Notes under the pieces: model-generated
Database searches by the model: none
What the model was told of the DNA's origin: nothing
What the model saw: only the letters and a program-made list of their open reading frames with translations
Made by a program: the position numbers and the translations under genes
Part shown: one piece after another, positions 1 through 9,131 of the stretch
Numbering within the stretch: position 1 is the first letter of the stretch
How the letters are laid out: each line of letters opens with the position of its first letter
DNA from: Candidatus Kaiserbacteria bacterium
Lineage (GTDB): Bacteria; Patescibacteriota; Minisyncoccia; Phycocordibacterales; JABMNX01
Direction: 5' to 3'
Length of the DNA stretch: 33,860 bases
NCBI GenBank assembly: GCA_013204405.1
Contig: JABMNX010000033.1
Span: 1-33,860, forward strand

Positions 1-1
1 A

Positions 2-376
2 TATAGAAGTTCGTGTTACTACGAAATAAGCGCGTGGTGGAGTGCTGTGTTTAATAGAGATTATGAAAAGATAGGTGCTTTATGCGAAGAAGTTACCAAC
101 GAGGAACAACAAGAAGCGTGCTATATGGGGTTTGGTGGAGTAGCTCCTCCTTCGGCAAATTATGATGTTGATAAAACAATACACCTGTGTGAAAAAATGC
201 CAAGCTTCGATGGAGAGCTTCTGTGTCGAGCGGGGGCATCTTGGGTTTATTTTTCTATTCCAGAAAAAAGGTCACAAGCGACTCTTTTCTGTGAAGGCCT
301 CACGGAAGAGAATTCAAAGTATTGTGTACAAAAGTCAGATATTTTGGGTACTGGTGAAATTAATCTCGACATATGA
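2..376 (+). CDS. HGxGHG-family Cys-rich protein, 5'-truncated C-terminal part
   Basis: Frame is open from base 2 (YRSSCYYEISAWWSAVFNRDYEK...). Cys spacing (CEEVTNEEQQEACYMGFGG, LCEKMPSFDGELLCRAG) matches the C-terminal parts of the following paralogs. Overlaps the start of the next gene. Confidence 0.6.
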   Translation, partial: YRSSCYYEISAWWSAVFNRDYEKIGALCEEVTNEEQQEACYMGFGGVAPPSANYDVDKTIHLCEKMPSFDGELLCRAGASWVYFSIPEKRSQATLFCEGLTEENSKYCVQKSDILGTGEINLDI

Positions 377-1887
377 TACGTACAGTTCTAAAACACCCAT
401 TTTTTTATATTGTAGTTCTATTTATTATTGCTACTGGCTTAAGTACATTTGGTCACTCACTTTCTTCAGGCGGGTTTAATAAAAATCATACCCCAGAGTC
501 TTTTTCAGTTGAATTAAGGGATGGTGGTTTTTATCCATCTGAGCTTACAATTAAAGTTGGTGATAGTATTACATTTACCACAATAAGGGACAAAAACTTT
601 TGGCCAGCAAGTGACCCACATCCCACGCATGAATTCTTAGGGGGATTTGATCCTGCTAGGTCATTAGCTGCAGAAGAGGCTTGGACATATACATTTAATT
701 ATTCTGGTGTGTGGAGGTACCATGACCACCTCAATGTTTCTTTCCGGGGTAACGTAACGGTACTGGAACCATCTTCAAAGGTTTTTTTAAAAAGTACTTC
801 AAGTAAAGAAGAGTGCGATGGTCTGTGTTTTGATGAACGTATACGCGAAACTGTACGAAAAGAAGGAGTAGATGCTGCTTACGCTCTTTTCCAAGATGCG
901 TTTGTAGCAGGAACATTACCTCGAAGCTGTCATTGGACCGCTCACCAAATAGGGGAAGAAGCATACCAATTATTTAAAGATGGAAAGGAATTTCCTATAA
1001 CGGAGGCTACCTCACACTGTGGTTACGGTTTCTACCACGGGTTTTTAGAGGGGTTACTTCGTGAAAATCCAGATATTGAATATGCACTATCTTTTTGCAA
1101 GGAAGTAGAAGCACAGCTTGGTGATATGGGATTACAAAACTGTTACCATGGTATCGGACATGGGTTCACAGAAGATCCTCCGGACCCAGAGGTGTGGGGA
1201 GATTTTGAAGCGATGATTAAGCCAGGTATCAAAGTATGTGAGTTTCTTTTTGGAAAAGATTCCTTTCGCAACCTGAATTTATGTCTTACTGGTGTATTTA
1301 CTGTCCCTGCAGGATTTTCCGCCGATGGAGAATTTGGTTTATCTATTAATATTGACGACCCGTTTGCATTCTGTCGTACGCAACCGTATCGATACCACAA
1401 AGCATGTTATGGTGAGATTACCCCGAAGCTCGATGTAATACTTGATTGGGATCTTTCTGGTTTACCTAAATATCTCGATAACATAACCGACGATAAGACC
1501 AAGCGTTTAGTAGTATGGGTATTACCATCTGTGATGATGGCACGAGATATATTAAAAGATAATCATGATGACTATATAGTTGGTTGTCGTGAAAACTTTG
1601 AAGGAAGACTACAATATGTTTGCCTCGCGGGGACAGTGTTTGGTTTTTTCTCCCATGGAATACCAGGAGAAGAGTACCGTAAAGTACTTGAGTTTTGTGA
1701 ATCAGAAGCATTTCTTGGGAACGAGCGTGAGCTTTGTTATAGTGAGGCTCTGAGGCAAATGCGGGTGCAATATACACTTGAAAAAGTGATTAATATATGT
1801 GAACTTGTACCAGAGGCTTACAAGCCTCACTGTACGGAGACTTTACACACTCCACCGTATGACGACCCTTTGTTTGATAATATCTAA
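373..1887 (+). CDS. Membrane-anchored cupredoxin-like domain fused to HGxGHG-family Cys/His-rich domain
   Basis: N-terminal TM, then a plastocyanin-like segment (GGFYPSELTIKVGDSITFT...HPTHEFLGGFDP...GVWRYHDHLNVSFRGNVTVLEP), then SCHWTAHQIG, HCGYGFYHGFLEG, NCYHGIGHGF. Confidence 0.75.
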   Translation: MIRTVLKHPFFYIVVLFIIATGLSTFGHSLSSGGFNKNHTPESFSVELRDGGFYPSELTIKVGDSITFTTIRDKNFWPASDPHPTHEFLGGFDPARSLAAEEAWTYTFNYSGVWRYHDHLNVSFRGNVTVLEPSSKVFLKSTSSKEECDGLCFDERIRETVRKEGVDAAYALFQDAFVAGTLPRSCHWTAHQIGEEAYQLFKDGKEFPITEATSHCGYGFYHGFLEGLLRENPDIEYALSFCKEVEAQLGDMGLQNCYHGIGHGFTEDPPDPEVWGDFEAMIKPGIKVCEFLFGKDSFRNLNLCLTGVFTVPAGFSADGEFGLSINIDDPFAFCRTQPYRYHKACYGEITPKLDVILDWDLSGLPKYLDNITDDKTKRLVVWVLPSVMMARDILKDNHDDYIVGCRENFEGRLQYVCLAGTVFGFFSHGIPGEEYRKVLEFCESEAFLGNERELCYSEALRQMRVQYTLEKVINICELVPEAYKPHCTETLHTPPYDDPLFDNI

Positions 1888-1905
1888 GAAACCAGCACAT
1901 AACAT

Positions 1906-3408
1906 ATGGATTTTATAACAAAAAAAATAAATGTATCAAAAGCGGTTGTCGCACTTCTTTTAATAAGTATTGTAATTATTGGTTATGTACTTTATTTAAA
2001 TTCAAAAAAAGAAGGAACTCACTCTGGCGTCATTAAAGAGAATACTATTAATTTAAGTGATGAAGGCTTTTATCCACAAGAACTCACTGTATCAAAAGGC
2101 ACGACAGTCACATTTACTAATACACGCGACCATTATTTTTGGCCTGCATCAAACCTTCATCCAACACACGGTATTTACTCAGAATTTGACCCTAAAAAAC
2201 CAATTAGTCCTACAAATAGTTGGAGTTTTACTTTTATGAATGTTGGAGAGTGGGAGTTTCACGACCATCTTGCACCATATTTTACAGGGATCATAACGGT
2301 GGTGGATGGAGAAGAAACATTGGCTCAAGATAGATGTAAAGATAATAGGGGCTCTACCGAATGTTGGCAGAAACCACTTCTAAAAGCACTTGAAGAAGAC
2401 GGGCTCGAAGCCTCGCTAGATTTACTTAAGGAACTGTATAGTGATGAACCAGACTTTGATGACAACTGTCACTCAGTCACCCATAACATTGGCATTGCTG
2501 CGTACAAGAACTTTCTCAAAGACAAAGATTCTATTCTTACTCCCAAAGCTGCATATTGCGCAAGTGGATTCTATCATGGGTTTATGGAAGCGTTCTTAAG
2601 TGTCACGAGAGATGTAGAAGCAGCTCGAGAATTCTGTTTATATGTAGAGGAAAAGTTATCGGACAAATCTCCAGATGCAGGGTTTCAATGTTTCCATGGC
2701 ATAGGTCACGGGCTTATGGACTTGGCTGTCTTTACTAGTTTTGCTGACGGAGTGACTAAGGTTGATGAACACAGTTTAACAAAACCAGCCCTTGAGATGT
2801 GTGAGGTTGCTTCTGTACGTGAAGAAGAGCTCTACCGATGTACATCAGCAGTGTTTAATAGTATTGCTAACTATTATTACGAAAATGAATATGGCTTAGA
2901 GGCAGACATAAGTGATCCGCTTTGGCTTTGCAGAGAACAACCTGAAAAATATAAACAGAGCTGTTATGGTAATATGAACAGCACCCTCTCGTACGTTGCT
3001 GATAGAGATTTTTCTAGAGCCTCCTCTTTTGTAGAGAAGATGGAGGATACACAGTATGCACCAGAGACAATGCGATATCTCTCATTGACAGTTTCACTAA
3101 GTGTAAAAAATGAAGACGATGCACGTAAGGTCGTTTCTGTATGTAGGGGGTTGCGGGAATCCTTGCAAGAACCCTGCCTTTCGGGTATTGCGCACGGATT
3201 TCTTGAGCACGGCACTCCAGGTCTCGAATACCAAGATGCAATACGTTTTTGTTCATACCCCATCTTTACAGATAAAGAGAGTAGCATATGTCTCACCGCA
3301 GCTTTATCAAACCTTAGTGTGTGGTATGGGGAAGATAAGGTTAATATGATATGTAGCAATATAGAGGAAAGATATAAAAAATATTGTCGTTATACGTATG
3401 CAAATTAA
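1906..3408 (+). CDS. Membrane-anchored cupredoxin-like domain fused to HGxGHG-family Cys/His-rich domain (paralog)
   Basis: Same architecture: EGFYPQELTVSKGTTVTFTNTRDHYFWPASNLHPTHG...GEWEFHDHLAPYFTGIITVV, then NCHSVTHNIG, CASGFYHGFMEA, QCFHGIGHGLMD. Confidence 0.75.
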   Translation: MDFITKKINVSKAVVALLLISIVIIGYVLYLNSKKEGTHSGVIKENTINLSDEGFYPQELTVSKGTTVTFTNTRDHYFWPASNLHPTHGIYSEFDPKKPISPTNSWSFTFMNVGEWEFHDHLAPYFTGIITVVDGEETLAQDRCKDNRGSTECWQKPLLKALEEDGLEASLDLLKELYSDEPDFDDNCHSVTHNIGIAAYKNFLKDKDSILTPKAAYCASGFYHGFMEAFLSVTRDVEAAREFCLYVEEKLSDKSPDAGFQCFHGIGHGLMDLAVFTSFADGVTKVDEHSLTKPALEMCEVASVREEELYRCTSAVFNSIANYYYENEYGLEADISDPLWLCREQPEKYKQSCYGNMNSTLSYVADRDFSRASSFVEKMEDTQYAPETMRYLSLTVSLSVKNEDDARKVVSVCRGLRESLQEPCLSGIAHGFLEHGTPGLEYQDAIRFCSYPIFTDKESSICLTAALSNLSVWYGEDKVNMICSNIEERYKKYCRYTYAN

Positions 3409-4612
3409 GAACTTAAAATTTGGAAAGGAATCTATTTTTGTACTTCTGCTTTTACTCTTTATAGGAACTTTGTTGACTGTAGAAGAACCATTATTAGATC
3501 AAAACAAGGACCTGTTAATGGAATACAGTACTTCAATTCTTGAAATATGCGCTCAAGATGAGTACCGTCCCACATGTTACGACAGGGAGATTCCAAAACT
3601 TATGGATCAAGGTTTATCAATGGAGGAAGCATTTGATGTGACACGGTTTATTCAAGACAAGGACGAGGTGTATTTTTATTGTCACGTACTTGGTCATTAC
3701 TTAAGCGGGAAAGAAACCGCAAAAGACCCGTCAAAATGGAAGGATGTGATAATCCGTGTACCAAGTGGTGTATGTTCAAACGGAGGTATCCACGGTGCAT
3801 TTCAAGAACGTTTTCGTAGTGAATCGTTACCTGATGCAGATGTGGACGACCTAAAGCCTATTTTGGCAGATATATGTAGAAAGAGGGATGATTGGGACCC
3901 AACTCCTATGGAACAGGCAACGTGCACACATGCTATAGGGCATTTAACAATGTATGTTACAGATGCTGATATAGATAAATCAATCAAGCTATGTGACGAA
4001 GTGTCTATCAACGAAAGGGGCAGAGACTTTACACAGCTTTGCTACGACGGAGCATTTATGCAAATTTTTCAACCTCTTGACCCCGAAGACTTTGGACTTG
4101 TTGAGGACATACAGCCAACAAAAGAAGAACTCCATTCTTTCTGCTGGTCTTTTGAGGGTAGAAAACGGAGCTCATGCTGGAGCGAGGGGTGGCCCCTTGT
4201 TTCCGAGGAGATTAAAGAACCTGAAGGGGTTGTCGCGCACTGTTCACAAATGAGCAAAAATTTGCAAGAGGAAAACCGTTGTTACAGCGCTTTATTTTAT
4301 GTGCTTGGTGCTCAGTTCGGTTTTGATAAAGCGCGCGTTATAGATTTCTGTTCTCGTTTCCTAGAAGAAAGAAAGGGTCAGTGCTTTGCGAATGGAGCAT
4401 CGAGAATGATTGAGATTGATTGGAGTTATATAAATAAGGCGGTCAGTATTTGTACTGCGGCTGAAGAAAAGGGAGTAGGTGATGCTTGCTATGACGAACT
4501 TCTACTCTACTCAAGCTATAATTTCATAGTTGGTTCGGAATCTTTTCTTCAACTATGTGATGGGATGCCTGATCCATGGAGAAAGCAGTGTTTAGCACAA
4601 GATAGTCGATAG
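3398..4612 (+). CDS. HGxGHG-family membrane-anchored protein, divergent (no cupredoxin domain)
   Basis: N-terminal TM; YFYCHVLGHYLSG, VCSNGGIHGAFQERF, ATCTHAIGHLT. Overlaps the preceding ORF by 11 nt. Confidence 0.65.
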   Translation: MQIKNLKFGKESIFVLLLLLFIGTLLTVEEPLLDQNKDLLMEYSTSILEICAQDEYRPTCYDREIPKLMDQGLSMEEAFDVTRFIQDKDEVYFYCHVLGHYLSGKETAKDPSKWKDVIIRVPSGVCSNGGIHGAFQERFRSESLPDADVDDLKPILADICRKRDDWDPTPMEQATCTHAIGHLTMYVTDADIDKSIKLCDEVSINERGRDFTQLCYDGAFMQIFQPLDPEDFGLVEDIQPTKEELHSFCWSFEGRKRSSCWSEGWPLVSEEIKEPEGVVAHCSQMSKNLQEENRCYSALFYVLGAQFGFDKARVIDFCSRFLEERKGQCFANGASRMIEIDWSYINKAVSICTAAEEKGVGDACYDELLLYSSYNFIVGSESFLQLCDGMPDPWRKQCLAQDSR

Positions 4613-4643
4613 AGATATTTAAACACGTAAGATCGCTAATAAT

Positions 4644-5699
4644 GTGAATGGAATATTTAAGAGTATAGCTATAGGTATCTCCATAATATTTATTATTGTA
4701 GGATATTATGTTGTATCTACAATAGGAACAAATGAGTACAATATTCCGAGATTTGTTAAATATAAACTACAGTCTTGCAACGAGTTGGTTAGTTTAGAAA
4801 AAGATAAGTGTGTTCAAGATATCGCAGATAGAATATTGTATAAAGACGGTATCCTTTCTGCTTTTGAGTTTCTTAAAACTGCGTTTCAATACGAAAAATT
4901 TACAGCGCGTGGGTGTTTTTGGGATACAGGAGTTTTAGCTCAGTATAAAGAAGAGCTACTCAAAGAGACTACGGTAGGGGAAGTTGGATTTGAAAAAGTA
5001 TTACCAAGGGCTGTATACAACTGTTATTTTTTAATAGGAAAAATAGTAGCTGCGGAACCTCTTCTGGGGTCTAGTCCTCAAGGTATTGAAAAAATACTAG
5101 AGAATACGTTACCTCTTTGCGCTCTTATTTCGAAAGAAATACGAGAACAAAATGAGTGTGAAGAAGGTGTGTATAGTTTAGCAATAGAGCATATGGGTGA
5201 AAATAATATTCAGGACGATTTATTCTCTCTCTGTAGAAGTCAGCCTGATCAATACAAGCCTCAATGTTTTTACGAATTTGCAAGAACTGCTGATATTAAG
5301 AAGGGAGATTTTTTTAGAATGCACAGCGTTATTATGCAGGCACCTACAGAGTCTCTCAGAGAATCAGTAACAAAAGCTATAGTATCAACAGGTACGAGAG
5401 GAGAAGTAAGGAGCGATAATTTTGAAAAAACTGTGAATGGATGTCGTAGTTTTCAGACTCAAGGAGTCAGAGAGGCTTGTGTAAGAGCTCTTGTTGTGGG
5501 AGTCTGGGAAGCAAGTGATATTGGGGAGGAATACCAACAAGGGGACATATTCTGCTCAAATAATTTTTTGACGCAGGTGGAGAAGCAGAGCTGTTATAAG
5601 ACTCTTTTTGGTGAGCTTTCAGTTATTTACAGTATCCCTAAAATGCAGAAAGTGTGCAATAAATTTTCACAGGAATATCAGCACATATGCGTTCTATAA
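4644..5699 (+). CDS. Degenerate HGxGHG-family paralog that has lost most conserved His
   Basis: N-terminal TM. CVRALVVGVWEASDIGEEY aligns with CLSGIAHGFLEHGTPGLEY of the 1906-3408 paralog; Cys spacing is retained (CRSQPDQYKPQCF). Confidence 0.55.
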   Translation: MNGIFKSIAIGISIIFIIVGYYVVSTIGTNEYNIPRFVKYKLQSCNELVSLEKDKCVQDIADRILYKDGILSAFEFLKTAFQYEKFTARGCFWDTGVLAQYKEELLKETTVGEVGFEKVLPRAVYNCYFLIGKIVAAEPLLGSSPQGIEKILENTLPLCALISKEIREQNECEEGVYSLAIEHMGENNIQDDLFSLCRSQPDQYKPQCFYEFARTADIKKGDFFRMHSVIMQAPTESLRESVTKAIVSTGTRGEVRSDNFEKTVNGCRSFQTQGVREACVRALVVGVWEASDIGEEYQQGDIFCSNNFLTQVEKQSCYKTLFGELSVIYSIPKMQKVCNKFSQEYQHICVL

Positions 5700-6748
5700 A
5701 AAGATATATGATAAATTTAAAAAACAAAGAAGGTATAGTACTGTTACTTGTCAGTATAATAATTATATTTTTTTTATTTATTGTAAACTCTCCTCAAGAT
5801 TTTAAACTAGACACTAGCATTAGTGATTATTCAAAACTAGAGTCTACTTTTGAAAAACGAATGGAAGATGTTGGTGGTAAAAAACTTTTTGAAGAAATAA
5901 TTTTCTTTGCAGAACTTCTTGATCCAAGTATCAAACATCTTTACGGACACATATTTGGTAAAGTGCTTTATGAAAAGGAAGGACTCGGTTCTTTTTTAAT
6001 ATGTGACTCACGCCTACAACAAGGGTGTATCCATGAATTTATTGGTAATGCTATAGTTGATTTAGGTATTGAATCAGTGACTATCTTAAATGACACATGT
6101 TTAGGGTTACAGGGAAGACAAGAGGTTCAAGCTTGTCAGCATGGAATAGGGCATGGGCTTGTGTCTCACTTTGGATATTCAGAATCCGATCTTTTGCGCG
6201 CATTGAGTGTGTGTAGAACACTCCCCACTCATGATAGTGGCCAAATGTTCGGTTGTTACGGAGGGGTTTTTATGGAACATAATGTTAAGACAATGCTTGC
6301 TGAGGAAACAGACATCCGTCACTCAGAAGATCTTTTTGAGCCATGCCGCTCTTTAGATGATGTTTACAAATCAGCGTGTTCATTTTGGCAACCGCAGTGG
6401 TGGAGACAAGAACATTTGAGTCACTTAGACCCATTGAGTGCCTATGCCCGTATGGGTTCTTACTGCTCTGATCTCAGCAAGGAACCACATCTCATTAATG
6501 TATGCTTTTTAGGTATGGGTAATCTTTTACCTATAGATGCTAACTTAGACTCAGCGCTTGCGGTTCGTATGTGCGACGCGGGTTCAGATGTCTTTGATTA
6601 TAGAATGAGTTGTAGGAAACGTGCTGGAAGAGATTTTAGTGAAGAAAGGCATACTTCAAAACTAGAGTTAGTTTGTGCAGAAATGAGTGATACAGACTAC
6701 AGACGTTGCGTTTCTTGGCTTGAGGGCAGTGTTAATGATGCGAATTAA
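5687..6748 (+). CDS. HGxGHG-family membrane-anchored protein
   Basis: TM; HLYGHIFGKVLYEKEG, GCIHEFIGNA, ACQHGIGHGLVSHFGYSE, GCYGGVFMEHN, FWQPQWWRQ. Confidence 0.7.
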   Translation: MRSIKRYMINLKNKEGIVLLLVSIIIIFFLFIVNSPQDFKLDTSISDYSKLESTFEKRMEDVGGKKLFEEIIFFAELLDPSIKHLYGHIFGKVLYEKEGLGSFLICDSRLQQGCIHEFIGNAIVDLGIESVTILNDTCLGLQGRQEVQACQHGIGHGLVSHFGYSESDLLRALSVCRTLPTHDSGQMFGCYGGVFMEHNVKTMLAEETDIRHSEDLFEPCRSLDDVYKSACSFWQPQWWRQEHLSHLDPLSAYARMGSYCSDLSKEPHLINVCFLGMGNLLPIDANLDSALAVRMCDAGSDVFDYRMSCRKRAGRDFSEERHTSKLELVCAEMSDTDYRRCVSWLEGSVNDAN

Positions 6749-6753
6749 AAAAT

Positions 6754-7803
6754 ATGAAAGAATTTTTAAATAAAAAGAGAGTAGTTATCGCAATGTGTAT
6801 AACAGCATTTTTCTTTTCATTAGTTTTTTTTGCTGGTTTTATTGATACTAGTTACGGTACAGATAGTATGGAAAATAAGACGCAGTCTGAAATCGAGTCG
6901 TATTGGCGTGCAAGTGTTAGTAATGTTGGTGGAGATGAGGCATACAAGAAATTTTCAAATATAGTGACTTTACTGGATATTGATACTCAGCATCGCTATG
7001 CACATATCTTTGGTGGGGTGCTGTATGAGGAAGAAGGAATAAATTCTTTTTCTGTCTGTGATTCAAATTTTTTGTATGGCTGTGTGCATGAATTTGTTGG
7101 AGAGGCTTTATTTGATTCAGGTGTTCAGATTTCAGATGACTTAAATTTTAACTGCATTGAGAAACTAGGAGAAAGTTCTCGTTTTTGTCAGCACGGGATA
7201 GGGCATGGTCTCATAGCGTACTTTGGATACTCTGAAGAATCTCTTAAGCAAGCACTTAACATCTGTGCACAATTGCCGACATTAGACGGAAACAAAATTG
7301 GAGGTTGTTATGGAGGGGTTTTTATGGAATATAATTTACAAAGTATGTTAGCTGACGATGGCAGTGTTCGTATTTCAGAAAATTATCTTGAGCCGTGCGC
7401 TAGTATAGATGATGAATACATGTCTTCTTGTATATACTGGCAGCCTCAGTGGTGGAGAAACGGCCCATTGAGCAGTTTTGGAACTGATGGTGAGGTGTTT
7501 AAAGAAATGGGAAAATACTGTTATGAAATTACAACCAAACGAAATTTAATTGATATTTGCTTCCAGGGTATAGGAAATATTATTGCTCCTGGGGTTGATT
7601 TTGATACAGATTTATCTATACATATGTGTAAAGAGGCAACCAGTTCAGAGAGAGATAATACTATCTGTCGTATTGCAGCAGCCAAACGAACTGTGGATGG
7701 CCCAGGTGCACAAGTAGCAAATCAAATATGTGTTGGTTTACTGGAGTATGATTTTAAGGATTGCTTTTCACAAGTAGAAATAAATAGTAATAATAAGAAC
7801 TAG
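6754..7803 (+). CDS. HGxGHG-family membrane-anchored protein
   Basis: TM; HRYAHIFGGVLYEEEG, GCVHEFVGEA, FCQHGIGHGLIAYFGYSE, GCYGGVFMEYN, YWQPQWWRN. Close paralog of the neighbours. Confidence 0.7.
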   Translation: MKEFLNKKRVVIAMCITAFFFSLVFFAGFIDTSYGTDSMENKTQSEIESYWRASVSNVGGDEAYKKFSNIVTLLDIDTQHRYAHIFGGVLYEEEGINSFSVCDSNFLYGCVHEFVGEALFDSGVQISDDLNFNCIEKLGESSRFCQHGIGHGLIAYFGYSEESLKQALNICAQLPTLDGNKIGGCYGGVFMEYNLQSMLADDGSVRISENYLEPCASIDDEYMSSCIYWQPQWWRNGPLSSFGTDGEVFKEMGKYCYEITTKRNLIDICFQGIGNIIAPGVDFDTDLSIHMCKEATSSERDNTICRIAAAKRTVDGPGAQVANQICVGLLEYDFKDCFSQVEINSNNKN

Positions 7804-7804
7804 T

Positions 7805-8842
7805 ATGAATAAAAATATAGACACATCATATTTTTTTGTTTTACTTTTACTGTTTGTTGGTTTGTTTGCAGTGGGGTATATATATAATATTCAAAATACC
7901 GAGCGAGACAAAGAAACATTATTGTTTTCAGAGTTTCATTGGGAAGAACGTGTCACAACCGTTGGTCCAGATAGGGCATATGATGAACTTATACAGTCAG
8001 CAAAAAATCTTCCTTTGGGAAAACAGCACGAACTAGTTCATGTGTTTGGAGCAGCACTATATAATGGGAAAGATTTAAATCTTCTTCTTGTATGTGATGA
8101 ACAGTTTTTGTATGGGTGCTTTCATGAATTTATTGGCAGTACTATTGCTGAACATGGTCTCCATGTTATAGAAGAGATAGATGCTATATGTAGTAAAGCG
8201 GAAGGTGGTAACAAAACTGTATGCCATCACGGAGTTGGGCACGGTATTCAAACCTATTTGGGCTATAAAGAAGAAGACTTAGTTTCTGCGTTGAAGGTCT
8301 GTGATGGTTTTCCTTTAAGTGACCCAATAGGCGGGTGTTACGGAGGGGTTTTTATGGAATATAACTTACGTACCATGCTGGGAGGTGACGATGAGATACG
8401 TTCGTTGACGGAGAATATATTATCTCCCTGTGACCATATTGAAGAGAAGTATCAAGCGTCATGTATGTTCAGGCTGCCACAATGGTGGAGACATCACCTA
8501 TCCGAGAATGTTTCTAAGGAAATAACATCACAGTTGGGTGAAATGTGCTCTACGGCGATTTTACCCAATATGGTGTCACCATGTTTTCAAGGTATAGGAA
8601 ATATTGTTGCGGTAAATGTTAATTTTGATATGGCTCAAATAATTCCCCTATGTGATGCTAGTACGTCAGATTTAGATTACACAGTAGCATGTAGAATACA
8701 GGCTCTTGTCACCAAAGGTTTTGCCAGTGGAATTTCTGTTCAAGATACTTCTAGGGTATGTCGGGCACTGCCTTTAGAAAACAAAAAAACCTGCGAGACG
8801 CAGGTTAACATAGTTGTCACTAGTTTAAAAGACCCTAAGTAA
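7805..8842 (+). CDS. HGxGHG-family membrane-anchored protein
   Basis: TM; HELVHVFGAALYNGKD, GCFHEFIGST, VCHHGVGHGIQTYLGYKEE, GCYGGVFMEYN, LPQWWRH. Confidence 0.7.
   Translation: MNKNIDTSYFFVLLLLFVGLFAVGYIYNIQNTERDKETLLFSEFHWEERVTTVGPDRAYDELIQSAKNLPLGKQHELVHVFGAALYNGKDLNLLLVCDEQFLYGCFHEFIGSTIAEHGLHVIEEIDAICSKAEGGNKTVCHHGVGHGIQTYLGYKEEDLVSALKVCDGFPLSDPIGGCYGGVFMEYNLRTMLGGDDEIRSLTENILSPCDHIEEKYQASCMFRLPQWWRHHLSENVSKEITSQLGEMCSTAILPNMVSPCFQGIGNIVAVNVNFDMAQIIPLCDASTSDLDYTVACRIQALVTKGFASGISVQDTSRVCRALPLENKKTCETQVNIVVTSLKDPK
8783..8806 (-). terminator. Rho-independent terminator for the minus strand, embedded in the 3' end of the plus-strand CDS
   Basis: AACCTGCG-AGA-CGCAGGTT, a perfect 8-bp stem. 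On the minus strand it is followed by TTTTTTTGTTTT. It lies just downstream of the minus-strand small ORF 8862-9083. Confidence 0.7.
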
Positions 8843-8861
8843 CCGACTGTTTCTGTGTGTT

Positions 8862-9083
8862 TTAAAAAAAACCACCGCACCCTACAAAATATACATTATC
8901 TTTTGCTGCTTCATCTGATACTGATACTTCTGAAGTACATTGTTTAGATGCCACTGTATTACTAGAAAGTCCTAATAGTGTATTAGGGGAATTTTTCACA
9001 AAAACAATAATGGCAACAGTAGTTATGACTACCGTAACGATAATCGCAGTTATAAGCTGTTTTGCTGAGTAACTAGTATTCAT
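8862..9083 (-). CDS. Small single-pass membrane protein with C-terminal FVGCGGFF tail
   Basis: MNTSYSAKQLITAIIVTVVITTVAIIVFVKNS...NVYFVGCGGFF. Extended -10 TGCTACAAT directly upstream and intrinsic terminator downstream. Shares its C-terminal tail with 16464-16682. Confidence 0.65.
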   Translation of the reverse strand: MNTSYSAKQLITAIIVTVVITTVAIIVFVKNSPNTLLGLSSNTVASKQCTSEVSVSDEAAKDNVYFVGCGGFF

Positions 9084-9131
9084 AAACATATTGTAGCATA
9101 TAAAATATTAAAATAGTAAATTATCCACATA

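Noticed and set aside
731-964. Small antisense ORFs within the HGxGHG genes (e.g. 731-964, 1143-1400, 1466-1777, 2964-3359)
   Set aside because: They lie opposite strongly supported coding sequence and show no recognisable motif or dedicated signals.
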